From: Niabella pedocola
GTDB lineage: Bacteria > Bacteroidota > Bacteroidia > Chitinophagales > Chitinophagaceae
Assembly: GCF_021044425.1 (NCBI RefSeq)
Contig: NZ_JAJNEC010000005.1
Location: 558,001-622,000, forward strand
Length of the DNA: 64,000 nt
Reading direction: 5' to 3'
The notes under the pieces were generated by a model. That model did not search any database. It was not told the DNA's origin and saw only the letters and a program-made list of their open reading frames with translations. The position numbers were made by a program, and so were the translations under genes. Position 1 is the first letter of the stretch. Each line of letters begins with the position of its first letter. Shown here one piece after another: positions 25,594 through 33,646 of the stretch.

Positions 25594-26574
25594 TTACTGA
25601 TTGGATAAATGTAATGATTTGGCCGAATGGTTCTTTGCCCAGTTCAATAATTTTTCATTAAGGATCGTAACATGATGATCTTCCACTTCATCCGTTGCTC
25701 CGGCAGTATGCGGTGTAGCCAGTACGTTCGGATGATCGATCAGCCGGTAATCGATCGCATCCGGAGGCTCATGATCAAACACATCCAGGATGGCCCCACG
25801 GATCCTTTTATTTTCGATTGCATCCAGCAACGCGTTGCGATCTACCACACTGGCCCTTGCTGTATTGATAAAGATAGCCCCCGGCTTCATTTTGTCGATC
25901 AGCTTTTTGCCGATCATGCCAATCGTAGAAGCATTTACCGGCAGGTGTATGGAAACGATATCGCAGGTTTCAAAAACCGTTTCAAGACTGGTACGCTCAT
26001 ATGCCGGTTCCGGTGCGTCCTGATAAGGATCATAAAATTTTATCGCACAGGGAAATGCCTGTACCAGGGCCGCGATCCGCTGCCCTACCGCTCCAAAGCC
26101 CACCATACCGATGGTTTTGCCTGCCAGCTCATTACCTTTGAACTGTAAATAGGAGGCATGCGCACCTTTTTGCCAGTTCCGTTGTTTTAACCATTCTACG
26201 GCGGGCAGGGTCTTCCGCAAAAACGTAATTACGTTGGCTATAAATAATTCTGCCACCGCCTGTGCGTTCCTGGCCGGTGTGTGAAATACTTCAATTCCCA
26301 ACTCTGCAGCCGTTTTCACGGCAACATTAGAGGGGGTTCCGCGACATACACCAATAAACTTCAGCTGCGGATGCTGGCGGATCACGGCTTCCGTTACTTC
26401 GTCGTGCTCGGTGATCAACGCATCCGCCTGTGTTTCGTTCAGTAACCGGTTCAGCTCTTCGGCATTAAACGCGCGCCCGTTCTCTTTCCAAACCTTGTAA
26501 ATAACCGTTCCGAGGCAGGACTCCAGTTCCCTGCGTCCAGCCTCGTTATACGGCGCTGTAATTAAAATATTCAT
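25594..26574 (-). CDS. D-isomer-specific 2-hydroxyacid dehydrogenase
   Basis: This 326-residue NAD-dependent dehydrogenase has the Rossmann motif GMVGFGAVGQRIA, the substrate-binding Arg in FINTARASVVD, the Glu in LDVFDHEPP and the His in ATPHTAG. It belongs to the SerA-like branch. Residues 1-100 and 290-326 form the catalytic lobe. Its pairing with an FGGY kinase of LsrK/YoaC type mirrors the Bacillus YoaC-YoaD pair, whose substrate is unproven. It presumably oxidises or reduces a sugar acid or keto acid. Confidence 0.9.
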   Translation of the reverse strand: MNILITAPYNEAGRRELESCLGTVIYKVWKENGRAFNAEELNRLLNETQADALITEHDEVTEAVIRQHPQLKFIGVCRGTPSNVAVKTAAELGIEVFHTPARNAQAVAELFIANVITFLRKTLPAVEWLKQRNWQKGAHASYLQFKGNELAGKTIGMVGFGAVGQRIAALVQAFPCAIKFYDPYQDAPEPAYERTSLETVFETCDIVSIHLPVNASTIGMIGKKLIDKMKPGAIFINTARASVVDRNALLDAIENKRIRGAILDVFDHEPPDAIDYRLIDHPNVLATPHTAGATDEVEDHHVTILNEKLLNWAKNHSAKSLHLSNQ

Positions 26575-26610
26575 ATATCAATTTAGTACTTGTTAAATAG
26601 TTGATGAGCG

Positions 26611-26650
26611 GCTGTTGCTATAGCCCGTATCCATGCCGGGGCATGGGCTA
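26611..26650. repeat. REP-like fragment between dehydrogenase and permease genes
   Basis: GCTGTTGCTATAGCCCGTATCC followed by the hairpin ATGCCGGGGCAT and GGGCTAGCGC lies in the gap between the two genes. CTATAGCCC and GCATGGGCT match copy C at 3498-3570, so it is probably a member of the same family. Confidence 0.35.
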
Positions 26651-27928
26651 GCGCTTAGACAATTCCGTTTCCAATGCCGGATCAAGCTGCGGCGATGCCT
26701 CCTTTTTCGGCAGGGTTATAAATTTTGTAAGTATGGCGCTGATAAAGTACAGGATCGCCAGTATCCAGATCACACCGGCGTTTCCGGCCGGGCCGATAAA
26801 GAGCCGAACAATGAAAGGACCTGCAAATACGGAAAGGCCGGCACCAAGGTTCAGGAATGCCATGGCGGCACCCTTTCCCTTAGGCACTAATGAAGGTACC
26901 AATGCCGAAAGCGGTACATAGCCCGCCAGCAGCGCGCCCCACAACACACCGCAGAGCAACACCATGGCAAAGCTGCCATTAAATAGTTGCGGGGAATAAT
27001 AGAACAACAGGGTGGTGATACCACAACCAACGCCTCCGAAAAGCGAAATGGTCCGGCGCCATCCAAACCGGTCGCCTACAAACCCGAATATGAGATTGAA
27101 AATAATATTGGCCGTAAAAATGGTGCCCCAGATCTTTAACCAATCGGCAGTGGTGAAACCATATTTTTCAAAATAAATAGGCATAAACACGGGAAACGCA
27201 AACTGGGCCGTAGTATTGATGGTACGCACGATACCGCCTAAAAAAACCTTTGGTTCGTTAACAGCTATCTTGATGCTATCCGCCAGTTCCCGAAGTTTAT
27301 CCTGTGTTCCTGTTTTTTTGATCCGGTCGCCGTTGATCAGCAATGCAAACAAGGCGCCCAGCGATACCCAGAAAAGTGAGGTCCACAGGGTATTGATATG
27401 CCCCAGCCGGTTAATGGCCCAGCTGGAATAATAAGCGCCAAAAACATTGAGCCCCCCGGTAAACACAAACCAGAACCATCCAACGGCAGTGCCGAGCTTA
27501 TTTTGCGGCGTCCGGTACGTAATCCACACCAGAAACGTGTAAGCAAACAGCGGGTAACCAAATCCGCGGATGGCGTAGGTCAACAACATCATGCTAAAAT
27601 CCAGGTCTTTAAGACCCAATCCTACAAATCCGAACGTGCCTGCCACAAAAAGCAAAAAGCCTGTCCACATGGCCTTACGTACCCCCATACCCTCTGCGAG
27701 TATGCCGGATAGAAAAGAGGAAACGGCCACGGTAAGGCCGTACACGCTGAAAAGCGTTGCCGACTGTTCGATTGTCAGCCCACGGTCATGGATCAGATAA
27801 GGGCTCAGCCAGCCCTGCTCCACACCATCGCCCATCATAAAGATGAGGATACCCAGGTACCCCCATACCAGGTTGGGGGGAAGCCCCATTTTTCCGATGA
27901 AATTCGTTTCATCTTTCAATTGATTCAT
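26648..27928 (-). CDS. MFS permease, polyol (RbtT/DalT/CsbX-like) family
   Basis: This is a 426-residue transporter with twelve membrane helices. It begins LPPNLVWGYLGILIFMMGDGVEQGWLSPYL and has FLSGILAEGMGVRKAMWTG in the loop 2-3 region. The sequence style matches the polyol permease family (ribitol, D-arabinitol, CsbX). It probably brings in the substrate of the dehydrogenase and kinases downstream. I chose the ATG at 27928; an upstream frame of 14 codons lies in A/T-rich promoter DNA. The divergent DeoR gene begins 148 bp away. Confidence 0.88.
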   Translation of the reverse strand: MNQLKDETNFIGKMGLPPNLVWGYLGILIFMMGDGVEQGWLSPYLIHDRGLTIEQSATLFSVYGLTVAVSSFLSGILAEGMGVRKAMWTGFLLFVAGTFGFVGLGLKDLDFSMMLLTYAIRGFGYPLFAYTFLVWITYRTPQNKLGTAVGWFWFVFTGGLNVFGAYYSSWAINRLGHINTLWTSLFWVSLGALFALLINGDRIKKTGTQDKLRELADSIKIAVNEPKVFLGGIVRTINTTAQFAFPVFMPIYFEKYGFTTADWLKIWGTIFTANIIFNLIFGFVGDRFGWRRTISLFGGVGCGITTLLFYYSPQLFNGSFAMVLLCGVLWGALLAGYVPLSALVPSLVPKGKGAAMAFLNLGAGLSVFAGPFIVRLFIGPAGNAGVIWILAILYFISAILTKFITLPKKEASPQLDPALETELSKR

Positions 27929-28076
27929 ATAGCAATAATTTGAAACGAATTTAAATAAAATAAAACACAATTAAACTAAATTAAATCAAAAAAAATTAAG
28001 AAGTTAAATAAAACATCAACGAAAACGTTTTATATACACTTCTTTTTCATTTCTTTGCATTACAGAATCCTTGGAT
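27929..28076. promoter_or_regulatory. Divergent promoter region with AAAACGTTTT palindrome
   Basis: The DeoR and permease genes share this strongly A/T-rich region. AAAACGTTTT, a 10-bp perfect palindrome at 28022-28031, is the only clear symmetric site, and repeated AATTAAA/TTAAATAAAA units fill the rest. It is a likely operator region for DeoR, though which bases are bound is not known. Confidence 0.4.
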
Positions 28077-28841
28077 ATGAAGAATATTACGGAACGACAC
28101 GAGTTTATCCTCAATAAACTCAAAAAAGAGGGGAAAGTGAGCATTTTAGACCTGGCAGAAGAAATTCATATATCCAGCGTAACAATCCGGAAGGACCTTA
28201 AAATGCTGGAAGATAAAAACCTGCTATTCCGCACCAAGGGCGGAGGATCGCTTTCCAATCCCTATGCCATCGACAAACCGATCAATGAAAAAGAGCAGAT
28301 CAACGCGGATGCCAAAAGGCGGATCGCCAAAGCAGCCCTGCCGCTGATCGGGCAAACCGATTCCATTATGATCGGCTCCGGATCCACGGTTTTTGAACTG
28401 GCCCGGGTGTTATACCCCGATCATAAAATGACCGCCATTACACCGGCCCTGAAGGTGGGATTGGAACTGAATAACCGGCCGAATATCGAGGTATTGCAGC
28501 TGGGCGGACTGATTCGCCCCAACTCCTCATCGGTGGCCGGTACCCAGGCGCTGCAGGTACTGGAAGAAATATCCTGCGATCTTTTATTCCTGGGTGTGGA
28601 TGGTATTGATCTGGAACATGGTGTTTCCATTTCCAATATTTCGGAGGCCTCGTTAAACCGGAAGATGATCGAAGTTTCTCAGCGGCTGATCCTGCTTGCT
28701 GACAGCTCCAAATTTAACCGGCGGGGATTGGGCAAGATCTGCAACCTGGACCAGGTTGAATATATCGTAACCGACAAAAAAATTTCCGAAAAAACACTGC
28801 TCTCCCTGCAGGAAAAAGGAATCAAGGTGGTTCTGGCCTGA
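28077..28841 (+). CDS. DeoR/GlpR family transcriptional regulator
   Basis: This 254-residue repressor has the N-terminal helix-turn-helix (ILNKLKKEGKVSILDLAEEIHISSVTIRKDLKMLEDKNLLFRTKGGG, residues about 8-55) and the sugar-phosphate-binding domain with MIGSGSTVFELAR and LFLGVDGIDLEHGVSI. It ends LLADSSKFNRRGLGKICNLDQVEYIVTD. Such proteins sense a phosphorylated sugar, so it likely represses the divergent permease-kinase operon until the kinase product appears. I chose ATG 28077 over a TTG two codons before. Confidence 0.93.
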   Translation: MKNITERHEFILNKLKKEGKVSILDLAEEIHISSVTIRKDLKMLEDKNLLFRTKGGGSLSNPYAIDKPINEKEQINADAKRRIAKAALPLIGQTDSIMIGSGSTVFELARVLYPDHKMTAITPALKVGLELNNRPNIEVLQLGGLIRPNSSSVAGTQALQVLEEISCDLLFLGVDGIDLEHGVSISNISEASLNRKMIEVSQRLILLADSSKFNRRGLGKICNLDQVEYIVTDKKISEKTLLSLQEKGIKVVLA

Positions 28842-28942
28842 TCAAACATTCTTTTTTGTGATCCGGGATGCATCCCGGGACGGCCGCTAAGGATACGGGG
28901 TGTCCTCCGCGCAGGCTATTGTATACATCCGGCCAAATAAAA

Positions 28943-28980
28943 CGGGGCCGTTTCTGCATTGGTTTGCAAAAACAGCCCCG
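28943..28980 (-). terminator. Terminator of acetyl-CoA synthetase gene
   Basis: A long hairpin with CGGGGC at 28943-28948 and GCCCCG at 28975-28980 has an inner stem (GTTT-TGCA with TGCAAAAAC). On the minus strand it is followed by GTTTTATTT, as in a rho-independent terminator, and it begins about 25 bp after the stop codon. Confidence 0.65.
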
Positions 28981-29004
28981 GAAAAAAAATCGGGAACCCC
29001 GGCC

Positions 29005-30951
29005 TTAGAGCCGCCCATCCCGGATCTCGTCTACAATCGCCGGATCCAGTAATGTAGTTGTATCCCCCAGGTTAGAAAGTTCACCTTCTGCTACTTTGCG
29101 CAGGATGCGCCGCATGATCTTGCCGCTTCTTGTTTTGGGAAGCCCGCTTACAAACTGGATCTTATCCGGTTTGGCAATCGGGCCGATGATGCGGCTTACA
29201 GTAGCCAGTATATCTTTTCTTGTAAGATCATCTTCATCTTTGTGTCGCTTTTCATCCAGCACCACGTAGGCATATACACCCTGCCCTTTTACCTCATGCG
29301 GATATCCTACCACCGCGCTCTCAATTACACTTGCATGCATATTGATCGCATTCTCTACCTCCGCAGTACCCAGCCGGTGGCCGCTTACATTTAACACATC
29401 GTCTACACGGCCGGTAATCTTATAATTTCCCTGCTCATCTTTCCAGGCGCCATCGCCGGTAAAGTAAAGATCTTTATAAGTACTGAAATAGGTTTGCCGG
29501 CAACGTTCATGATCACCATAGGTGGTTCTTAAAATACCCGGCCATGGAGCGCGCATACATAAGTTGCCGCTCATTACTTCATCTGTAAATTCGGTGATCT
29601 CCACTCCTTTTTCATCTACCAGCAATGGCTGCACACCGGGAAGCGGCAGAGTAGCCCAGCTGGGCCGCGCGGGTGTAACACCTGCCAGGTTTGAGATCAG
29701 GATACCACCGGTTTCGGTTTGCCACCAGGTATCTACGATCGGACATTTCTTTTTGCCGATATGCTCATCATACCAATGCCAGGCTTCTTCATTGATGGGC
29801 TCTCCCACAGTACCCAGCACTTTCAGGGATGAAAGATCCTTGTCCTTCAGCGGATCCAGTCCATAACTCATCAGCGACCGGATGGCAGTGGGCGCCGTAT
29901 ACAAAATATTTACTTTATGCTTGTCTACGATTTCCCAGAACCGGCCCGCATCCGGCCAGGTAGGCACGCCTTCAAACATCAGGCAGGTGGCTCCGGATAA
30001 TAAGGGTCCGTATGCGATGTAACTGTGCCCGGTGATCCAGCCGATATCCGCTGTACAAAAGAATACATCCCGGGGCTGATACTGGAATACGTTTACAAAC
30101 GTATAGGTGGTCCAAAGCATATAACCGGCACAGGTATGTACCACGCCCTTTGGCTTGCCGGTACTTCCGGAAGTATACAGGATGAATAACGGATCTTCCG
30201 CATCCATTTCTTCTGCCGGTATGGCCAGCACTTCATCATGCATGGTTTCAATTACGTCTTCCACTTCATCGCGCCACCATACATCACGTCCTTTGATCAT
30301 ACTTACCGGGGTGCGCGTACGGGTATGTACAATAACCCGTTTTACCACTTTGTTGCCCACCAGGGCGTCGTCAATGATCGATTTTAACGGTATATCTTTT
30401 GCCCCCCTGTAGGCTCCATCACACGTAATAATATATTCTGCTCCTGCATCATCCAGCCGGTCTGCAATACTCTGTGCAGAAAATCCGCCGAAGATCACAG
30501 AGTGGATAGCCCCGATACGGGCACAGGCCAGCACGGCAATAACCAGCTCGGGAATCATTCCCATATAGATACAAACACGGTCGCCTTTCCGTACGCCGTT
30601 ATTACGCAGCACCTGCGCAAATTCACATACTTTGCGATGCAATACTTTATAGGTAAGGGTTCTTACTTTTTCATTCGGATCGTTGGGCTCCCAGATGATG
30701 GCCGGGGTATCCCCTGATGTTTTCAGATGGCGGTCGAGACAATTTTCAGTAATGTTCAGTTTTGCACCTTCAAACCACTTGATTTTTGGTTCATCAAAAT
30801 TCCAGTCCAGCACACGGCTGCTGAAGGGTTGCTTCTTTCTCCATTCAAACGTATCGGCCACTTCGGACCAAAATCCCTCGGGATCCTCCACACTTCTTTT
30901 ATACGCTTCCTGGTACTGCTCAATCGTCTTTATCTGAAATGAATATGACAT
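29005..30951 (-). CDS. acs: Acetyl-CoA synthetase
   Basis: This 648-residue AMP-forming acetate-CoA ligase activates acetate via acetyl-adenylate. It shows the adenylation core LFILYTSGSTGKPKGVVH, the WQTETGG motif, the hinge YKITGRVDDVLNVSGHRLGTAEVENA, and the acetylatable lysine Lys611 in KTRSGKIMRRILRK. Length matches Acs (about 650). It is divergent from an MHS transporter gene, which may import its substrate or related carboxylates. A TAATTTTG box on the minus strand (31003-31010) gives a leader of about 45 nt. Confidence 0.97.
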   Translation of the reverse strand: MSYSFQIKTIEQYQEAYKRSVEDPEGFWSEVADTFEWRKKQPFSSRVLDWNFDEPKIKWFEGAKLNITENCLDRHLKTSGDTPAIIWEPNDPNEKVRTLTYKVLHRKVCEFAQVLRNNGVRKGDRVCIYMGMIPELVIAVLACARIGAIHSVIFGGFSAQSIADRLDDAGAEYIITCDGAYRGAKDIPLKSIIDDALVGNKVVKRVIVHTRTRTPVSMIKGRDVWWRDEVEDVIETMHDEVLAIPAEEMDAEDPLFILYTSGSTGKPKGVVHTCAGYMLWTTYTFVNVFQYQPRDVFFCTADIGWITGHSYIAYGPLLSGATCLMFEGVPTWPDAGRFWEIVDKHKVNILYTAPTAIRSLMSYGLDPLKDKDLSSLKVLGTVGEPINEEAWHWYDEHIGKKKCPIVDTWWQTETGGILISNLAGVTPARPSWATLPLPGVQPLLVDEKGVEITEFTDEVMSGNLCMRAPWPGILRTTYGDHERCRQTYFSTYKDLYFTGDGAWKDEQGNYKITGRVDDVLNVSGHRLGTAEVENAINMHASVIESAVVGYPHEVKGQGVYAYVVLDEKRHKDEDDLTRKDILATVSRIIGPIAKPDKIQFVSGLPKTRSGKIMRRILRKVAEGELSNLGDTTTLLDPAIVDEIRDGRL

Positions 30952-31002
30952 AACTTAAAACGTTTTTTTTTCGGGCAATAAAAATAGGCAATAAAAATTA
31001 TT

Positions 31003-31010
31003 CAAAATTA
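31003..31010 (-). promoter_or_regulatory. Predicted -7 box of acs
   Basis: TAATTTTG on the minus strand matches the Bacteroidota -7 consensus TAnnTTTG exactly. The -33 element is not clear. Confidence 0.4.
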
Positions 31011-31105
31011 TTAATATTTTATTGAAAGAAATATTATCTTGACAGCTGTTACCGGTAGCGTTACCGAACGATTGTATTTATTTCATTGCACAAAACAAAA
31101 ATTAC

Positions 31106-32632
31106 ATGAAACAAATGAGTGAAGCAGGCGTGCTTCGTAAAGTCATTGGCGCCTCGTCATTGGGTACGATGATCGAATGGTATGACTTTTACATTTTCGG
31201 CATGCTGGCCAAAACCATTTCTACTGAATTTTTCCCCGAAGGCAATAGTACTGCAGCCCTGCTAAGCACCCTGGCCATTTTTGCCGCCGGCTTTATCGTG
31301 CGGCCCTTCGGTGCCCTGTTTTTTGGACGGCTGGGTGATCTCCTGGGAAGGAAATCCACCTTCCTGCTGACACTTGTTTTAATGGGAGGCTCTACATTCC
31401 TTATCGGATTGGTACCCGGATACCAGACTATTGGCATTGCCGCGCCGCTGATCGTACTGTTGTTGCGGTTGCTGCAGGGCCTGGCCCTTGGCGGCGAATA
31501 TGGCGGTGCCGCTACCTATGTAGCAGAACATGCGCCTCCGGGCAAACGGGGTTTTTATACCAGCTGGATTCAAACGACCGCAACACTGGGATTATTTCTG
31601 GCATTGGGTGTAATTATGGTTGTAAAAATGAACATGAGTGATCAGCGCTTTAATGCCGAATGGGGCGGATGGCGTTACCCGTTCTGGTTCTCCATTATAC
31701 TGGTAGTGGTATCGGTTTATATCCGTTTAAAAATGGAAGAGTCGCCTTTGTTTGCCCGTTTAAAAAGCGAAGGAAAAGTGGCTAAAAATCCGCTAAGGGA
31801 AAGCTTCCGGAAAAAAGCCAATTTTAAAATGGTGCTGCTGGCCTTGTTTGGTGCTGCCATGGGTCAGGGGGTTATCTGGTATACCGGGCAGTTTTATGCA
31901 CAAAGCTTCCTTGAAACAAAAGTGGCGCTTAATTTTGAGCAAAGCCGCTCTATTTTACTCTGGGCCATCCTGCTGGCAACACCCTTCTTTATTGTTTTTG
32001 GATGGTTAAGCGACAGGATCGGCCGCAAGTGGATCATGCTTGCAGGAATGCTGCTGGGCATCCTCACCTATCGCCCGATCTTTAATACATTGCTGAACGA
32101 TGCCGGCACCGATCAATGGAAAACGGAGCTCAGCAACAGCAAGGTTCAGAAAGAATCGAAGCTGCTGGCCAACACTTCAGATTCGCTTATACATACCATT
32201 ACCCATATTGAAGTAGCCAATGGAGCAAAATATATAAAGGAACAGACCGACACCCTGAAAGTAGCCACCGGAACCATTTCCGAAGGGAAACCACTTATCA
32301 AGGACAAGGTATTGCCCAGGCCTGTTTACTGGAAATTTGTAGGCCTGGTATTTTTGCTGATCTTTTATGTAACCATGGTATACGGTCCTATTGCGGCCTT
32401 CCTGGTGGAATTATTTCCCGTGCATATCCGGTACACATCGATGTCGCTACCGTATCATATCGGCAACGGGGTATTTGGAGGACTGGTCCCTTTTATCGGG
32501 GTTTTACTTCAAACCACTTTTACTACAGATCCCTTGGTAGGATTGTGGTATCCCATCGGGATCGCTGCCTTAAGCTTTGCGATCGGGCTGATCTATCTCT
32601 CCAATAAGATCGATAAAGATGTAACCGATTAA
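31106..32632 (+). CDS. MFS transporter, metabolite:H+ symporter family, with soluble insertion
   Basis: This 508-residue permease of the MHS (ProP/ShiA/KgtP-like) family starts VIGASSLGTMIEWYDFYIFG and has the loop 2-3 motif GRLGDLLGRKSTF and LALGGEYGGAATYVAEHAP. Twelve membrane helices are expected. Residues about 325-404, between the eighth and ninth helices, form a hydrophilic insertion of about 80 residues rich in Lys, Ser and Thr, not usual for MHS proteins. A small two-helix protein gene follows 26 bp later. Substrates of the family are carboxylates or betaine-like compounds; position next to acs suggests a carboxylate. Confidence 0.9.
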   Translation: MKQMSEAGVLRKVIGASSLGTMIEWYDFYIFGMLAKTISTEFFPEGNSTAALLSTLAIFAAGFIVRPFGALFFGRLGDLLGRKSTFLLTLVLMGGSTFLIGLVPGYQTIGIAAPLIVLLLRLLQGLALGGEYGGAATYVAEHAPPGKRGFYTSWIQTTATLGLFLALGVIMVVKMNMSDQRFNAEWGGWRYPFWFSIILVVVSVYIRLKMEESPLFARLKSEGKVAKNPLRESFRKKANFKMVLLALFGAAMGQGVIWYTGQFYAQSFLETKVALNFEQSRSILLWAILLATPFFIVFGWLSDRIGRKWIMLAGMLLGILTYRPIFNTLLNDAGTDQWKTELSNSKVQKESKLLANTSDSLIHTITHIEVANGAKYIKEQTDTLKVATGTISEGKPLIKDKVLPRPVYWKFVGLVFLLIFYVTMVYGPIAAFLVELFPVHIRYTSMSLPYHIGNGVFGGLVPFIGVLLQTTFTTDPLVGLWYPIGIAALSFAIGLIYLSNKIDKDVTD

Positions 32633-32657
32633 TATTCTTTTTTTTCAAAACAATACA

Positions 32658-32894
32658 ATGAACTCAATAAGAAAAATATTAGGCGTCGTATGGTTATTAC
32701 TGGGCCCGGTAGTTATTTATTTTCTGATAGCCGGAGCCATCCATAATGTAGATCCGAACGGTAAAAAGGATATCAACAACCCGGTAATCTGGGTGATTAT
32801 TATCACGATCTTTTTACCGATTGCCATTGGGTTGATGATCTTTGGCTGGTATGCCCTCAAAGGCGAATACTCCAGGAACACTTCGGACCGGTAG
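32658..32894 (+). CDS. Small two-helix membrane protein
   Basis: This 78-residue protein has two hydrophobic helices (residues 8-27 and 43-66) and a polar C-terminal tail (KGEYSRNTSDR). From memory it resembles DUF6814 proteins that accompany MHS-type transporters in Bacteroidota. It is probably cotranscribed with the permease upstream and may be a partner subunit. Confidence 0.7.
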   Translation: MNSIRKILGVVWLLLGPVVIYFLIAGAIHNVDPNGKKDINNPVIWVIIITIFLPIAIGLMIFGWYALKGEYSRNTSDR

Positions 32895-33103
32895 TGCGCC
32901 ATAGATGTGCGGCCTGCATGCCGGTCATCAATAACGGTGAAGCGGCAGCACATGAAAACGGCAGGGCTCCGGGTACTCCTGGGCACATTGGTGCGTATGA
33001 GCAGGCCAGTACTTAGATCTTTTGTACAACCCGCTTACGTTGCTAACACTCAGTACATTAGCCATACCGTTTCGTTAAAGAATTGTAATATTCTCCGGAT
33101 TTC

Positions 33104-33134
33104 TTGTCTGGGAAAAGGCAATCAACTACTTTTG
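33104..33134 (+). promoter_or_regulatory. Bacteroidota sigma promoter upstream of small membrane protein gene
   Basis: TTG at 33104-33106 and TACTTTTG at 33127-33134 are separated by 20 bp. Both boxes match the consensus (TTG, N19-21, TAnnTTTG). The expected transcription start lies about at the ATG (33141), so the message would be leaderless. Confidence 0.6.
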
Positions 33135-33140
33135 CACTAC

Positions 33141-33497
33141 ATGATATCTGGCTTACTATACAATAAAACAATATCCAAAGCCCTGGCGGTTATGCTGGGC
33201 ATTGCGTTATTGTGGCTTACGGTAAGCCTTCCTTTTGTGTATGAGGCCAAGCTTCATTTAACTGAGCAAACCGAGGTTAAGGGTAAAAATCAAAGTAATC
33301 CCTTTGCCGGAACCACCGAGGAAAAAGTACCCGGCAATCCTACCGTAACGATTACGGAAGAATACCTGCATCACGGGGCTTACGACTTCTCCCTGACTGA
33401 ATTTCAAAAAGACATCGCTTACCTACACGCGCATGAAGGCACGTATATTGCGTTCCATGCGGAATTACACGCCCCCCCTCCCAACACACAACTTTAA
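33141..33497 (+). CDS. Small membrane-anchored protein of unknown function
   Basis: This 118-residue protein has one N-terminal membrane helix (about residues 12-32) and a polar tail of 85 residues that ends in a Pro-rich stretch (HAPPPNTQL). I recognise no domain. The reading frame is open from 32907, but the promoter at 33104-33134 supports a start at ATG 33141. It precedes the SulP transporter by 150 bp on the same strand and may belong to the same transcription unit. Confidence 0.65.
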   Translation: MISGLLYNKTISKALAVMLGIALLWLTVSLPFVYEAKLHLTEQTEVKGKNQSNPFAGTTEEKVPGNPTVTITEEYLHHGAYDFSLTEFQKDIAYLHAHEGTYIAFHAELHAPPPNTQL

Positions 33498-33646
33498 GCA
33501 TTTGGACTCCGGTATTTTTTGCCGGAAGCTGATCTGTGCTGCAATCATCCGTTGATTCCGGCAGGTCTCTTTTGTACATTCCTTTTCCGATCTCCTGTTG
33601 CCTGCTATCGCAATAGCATGCCGGGTCATTCTTTAATGATAATTTT

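Noticed and set aside
32907..33140. Extended N-terminus of the small membrane protein gene
   Set aside because: A well-formed promoter at 33104-33134 lies inside it, and the extra residues do not look like a protein N-terminus.
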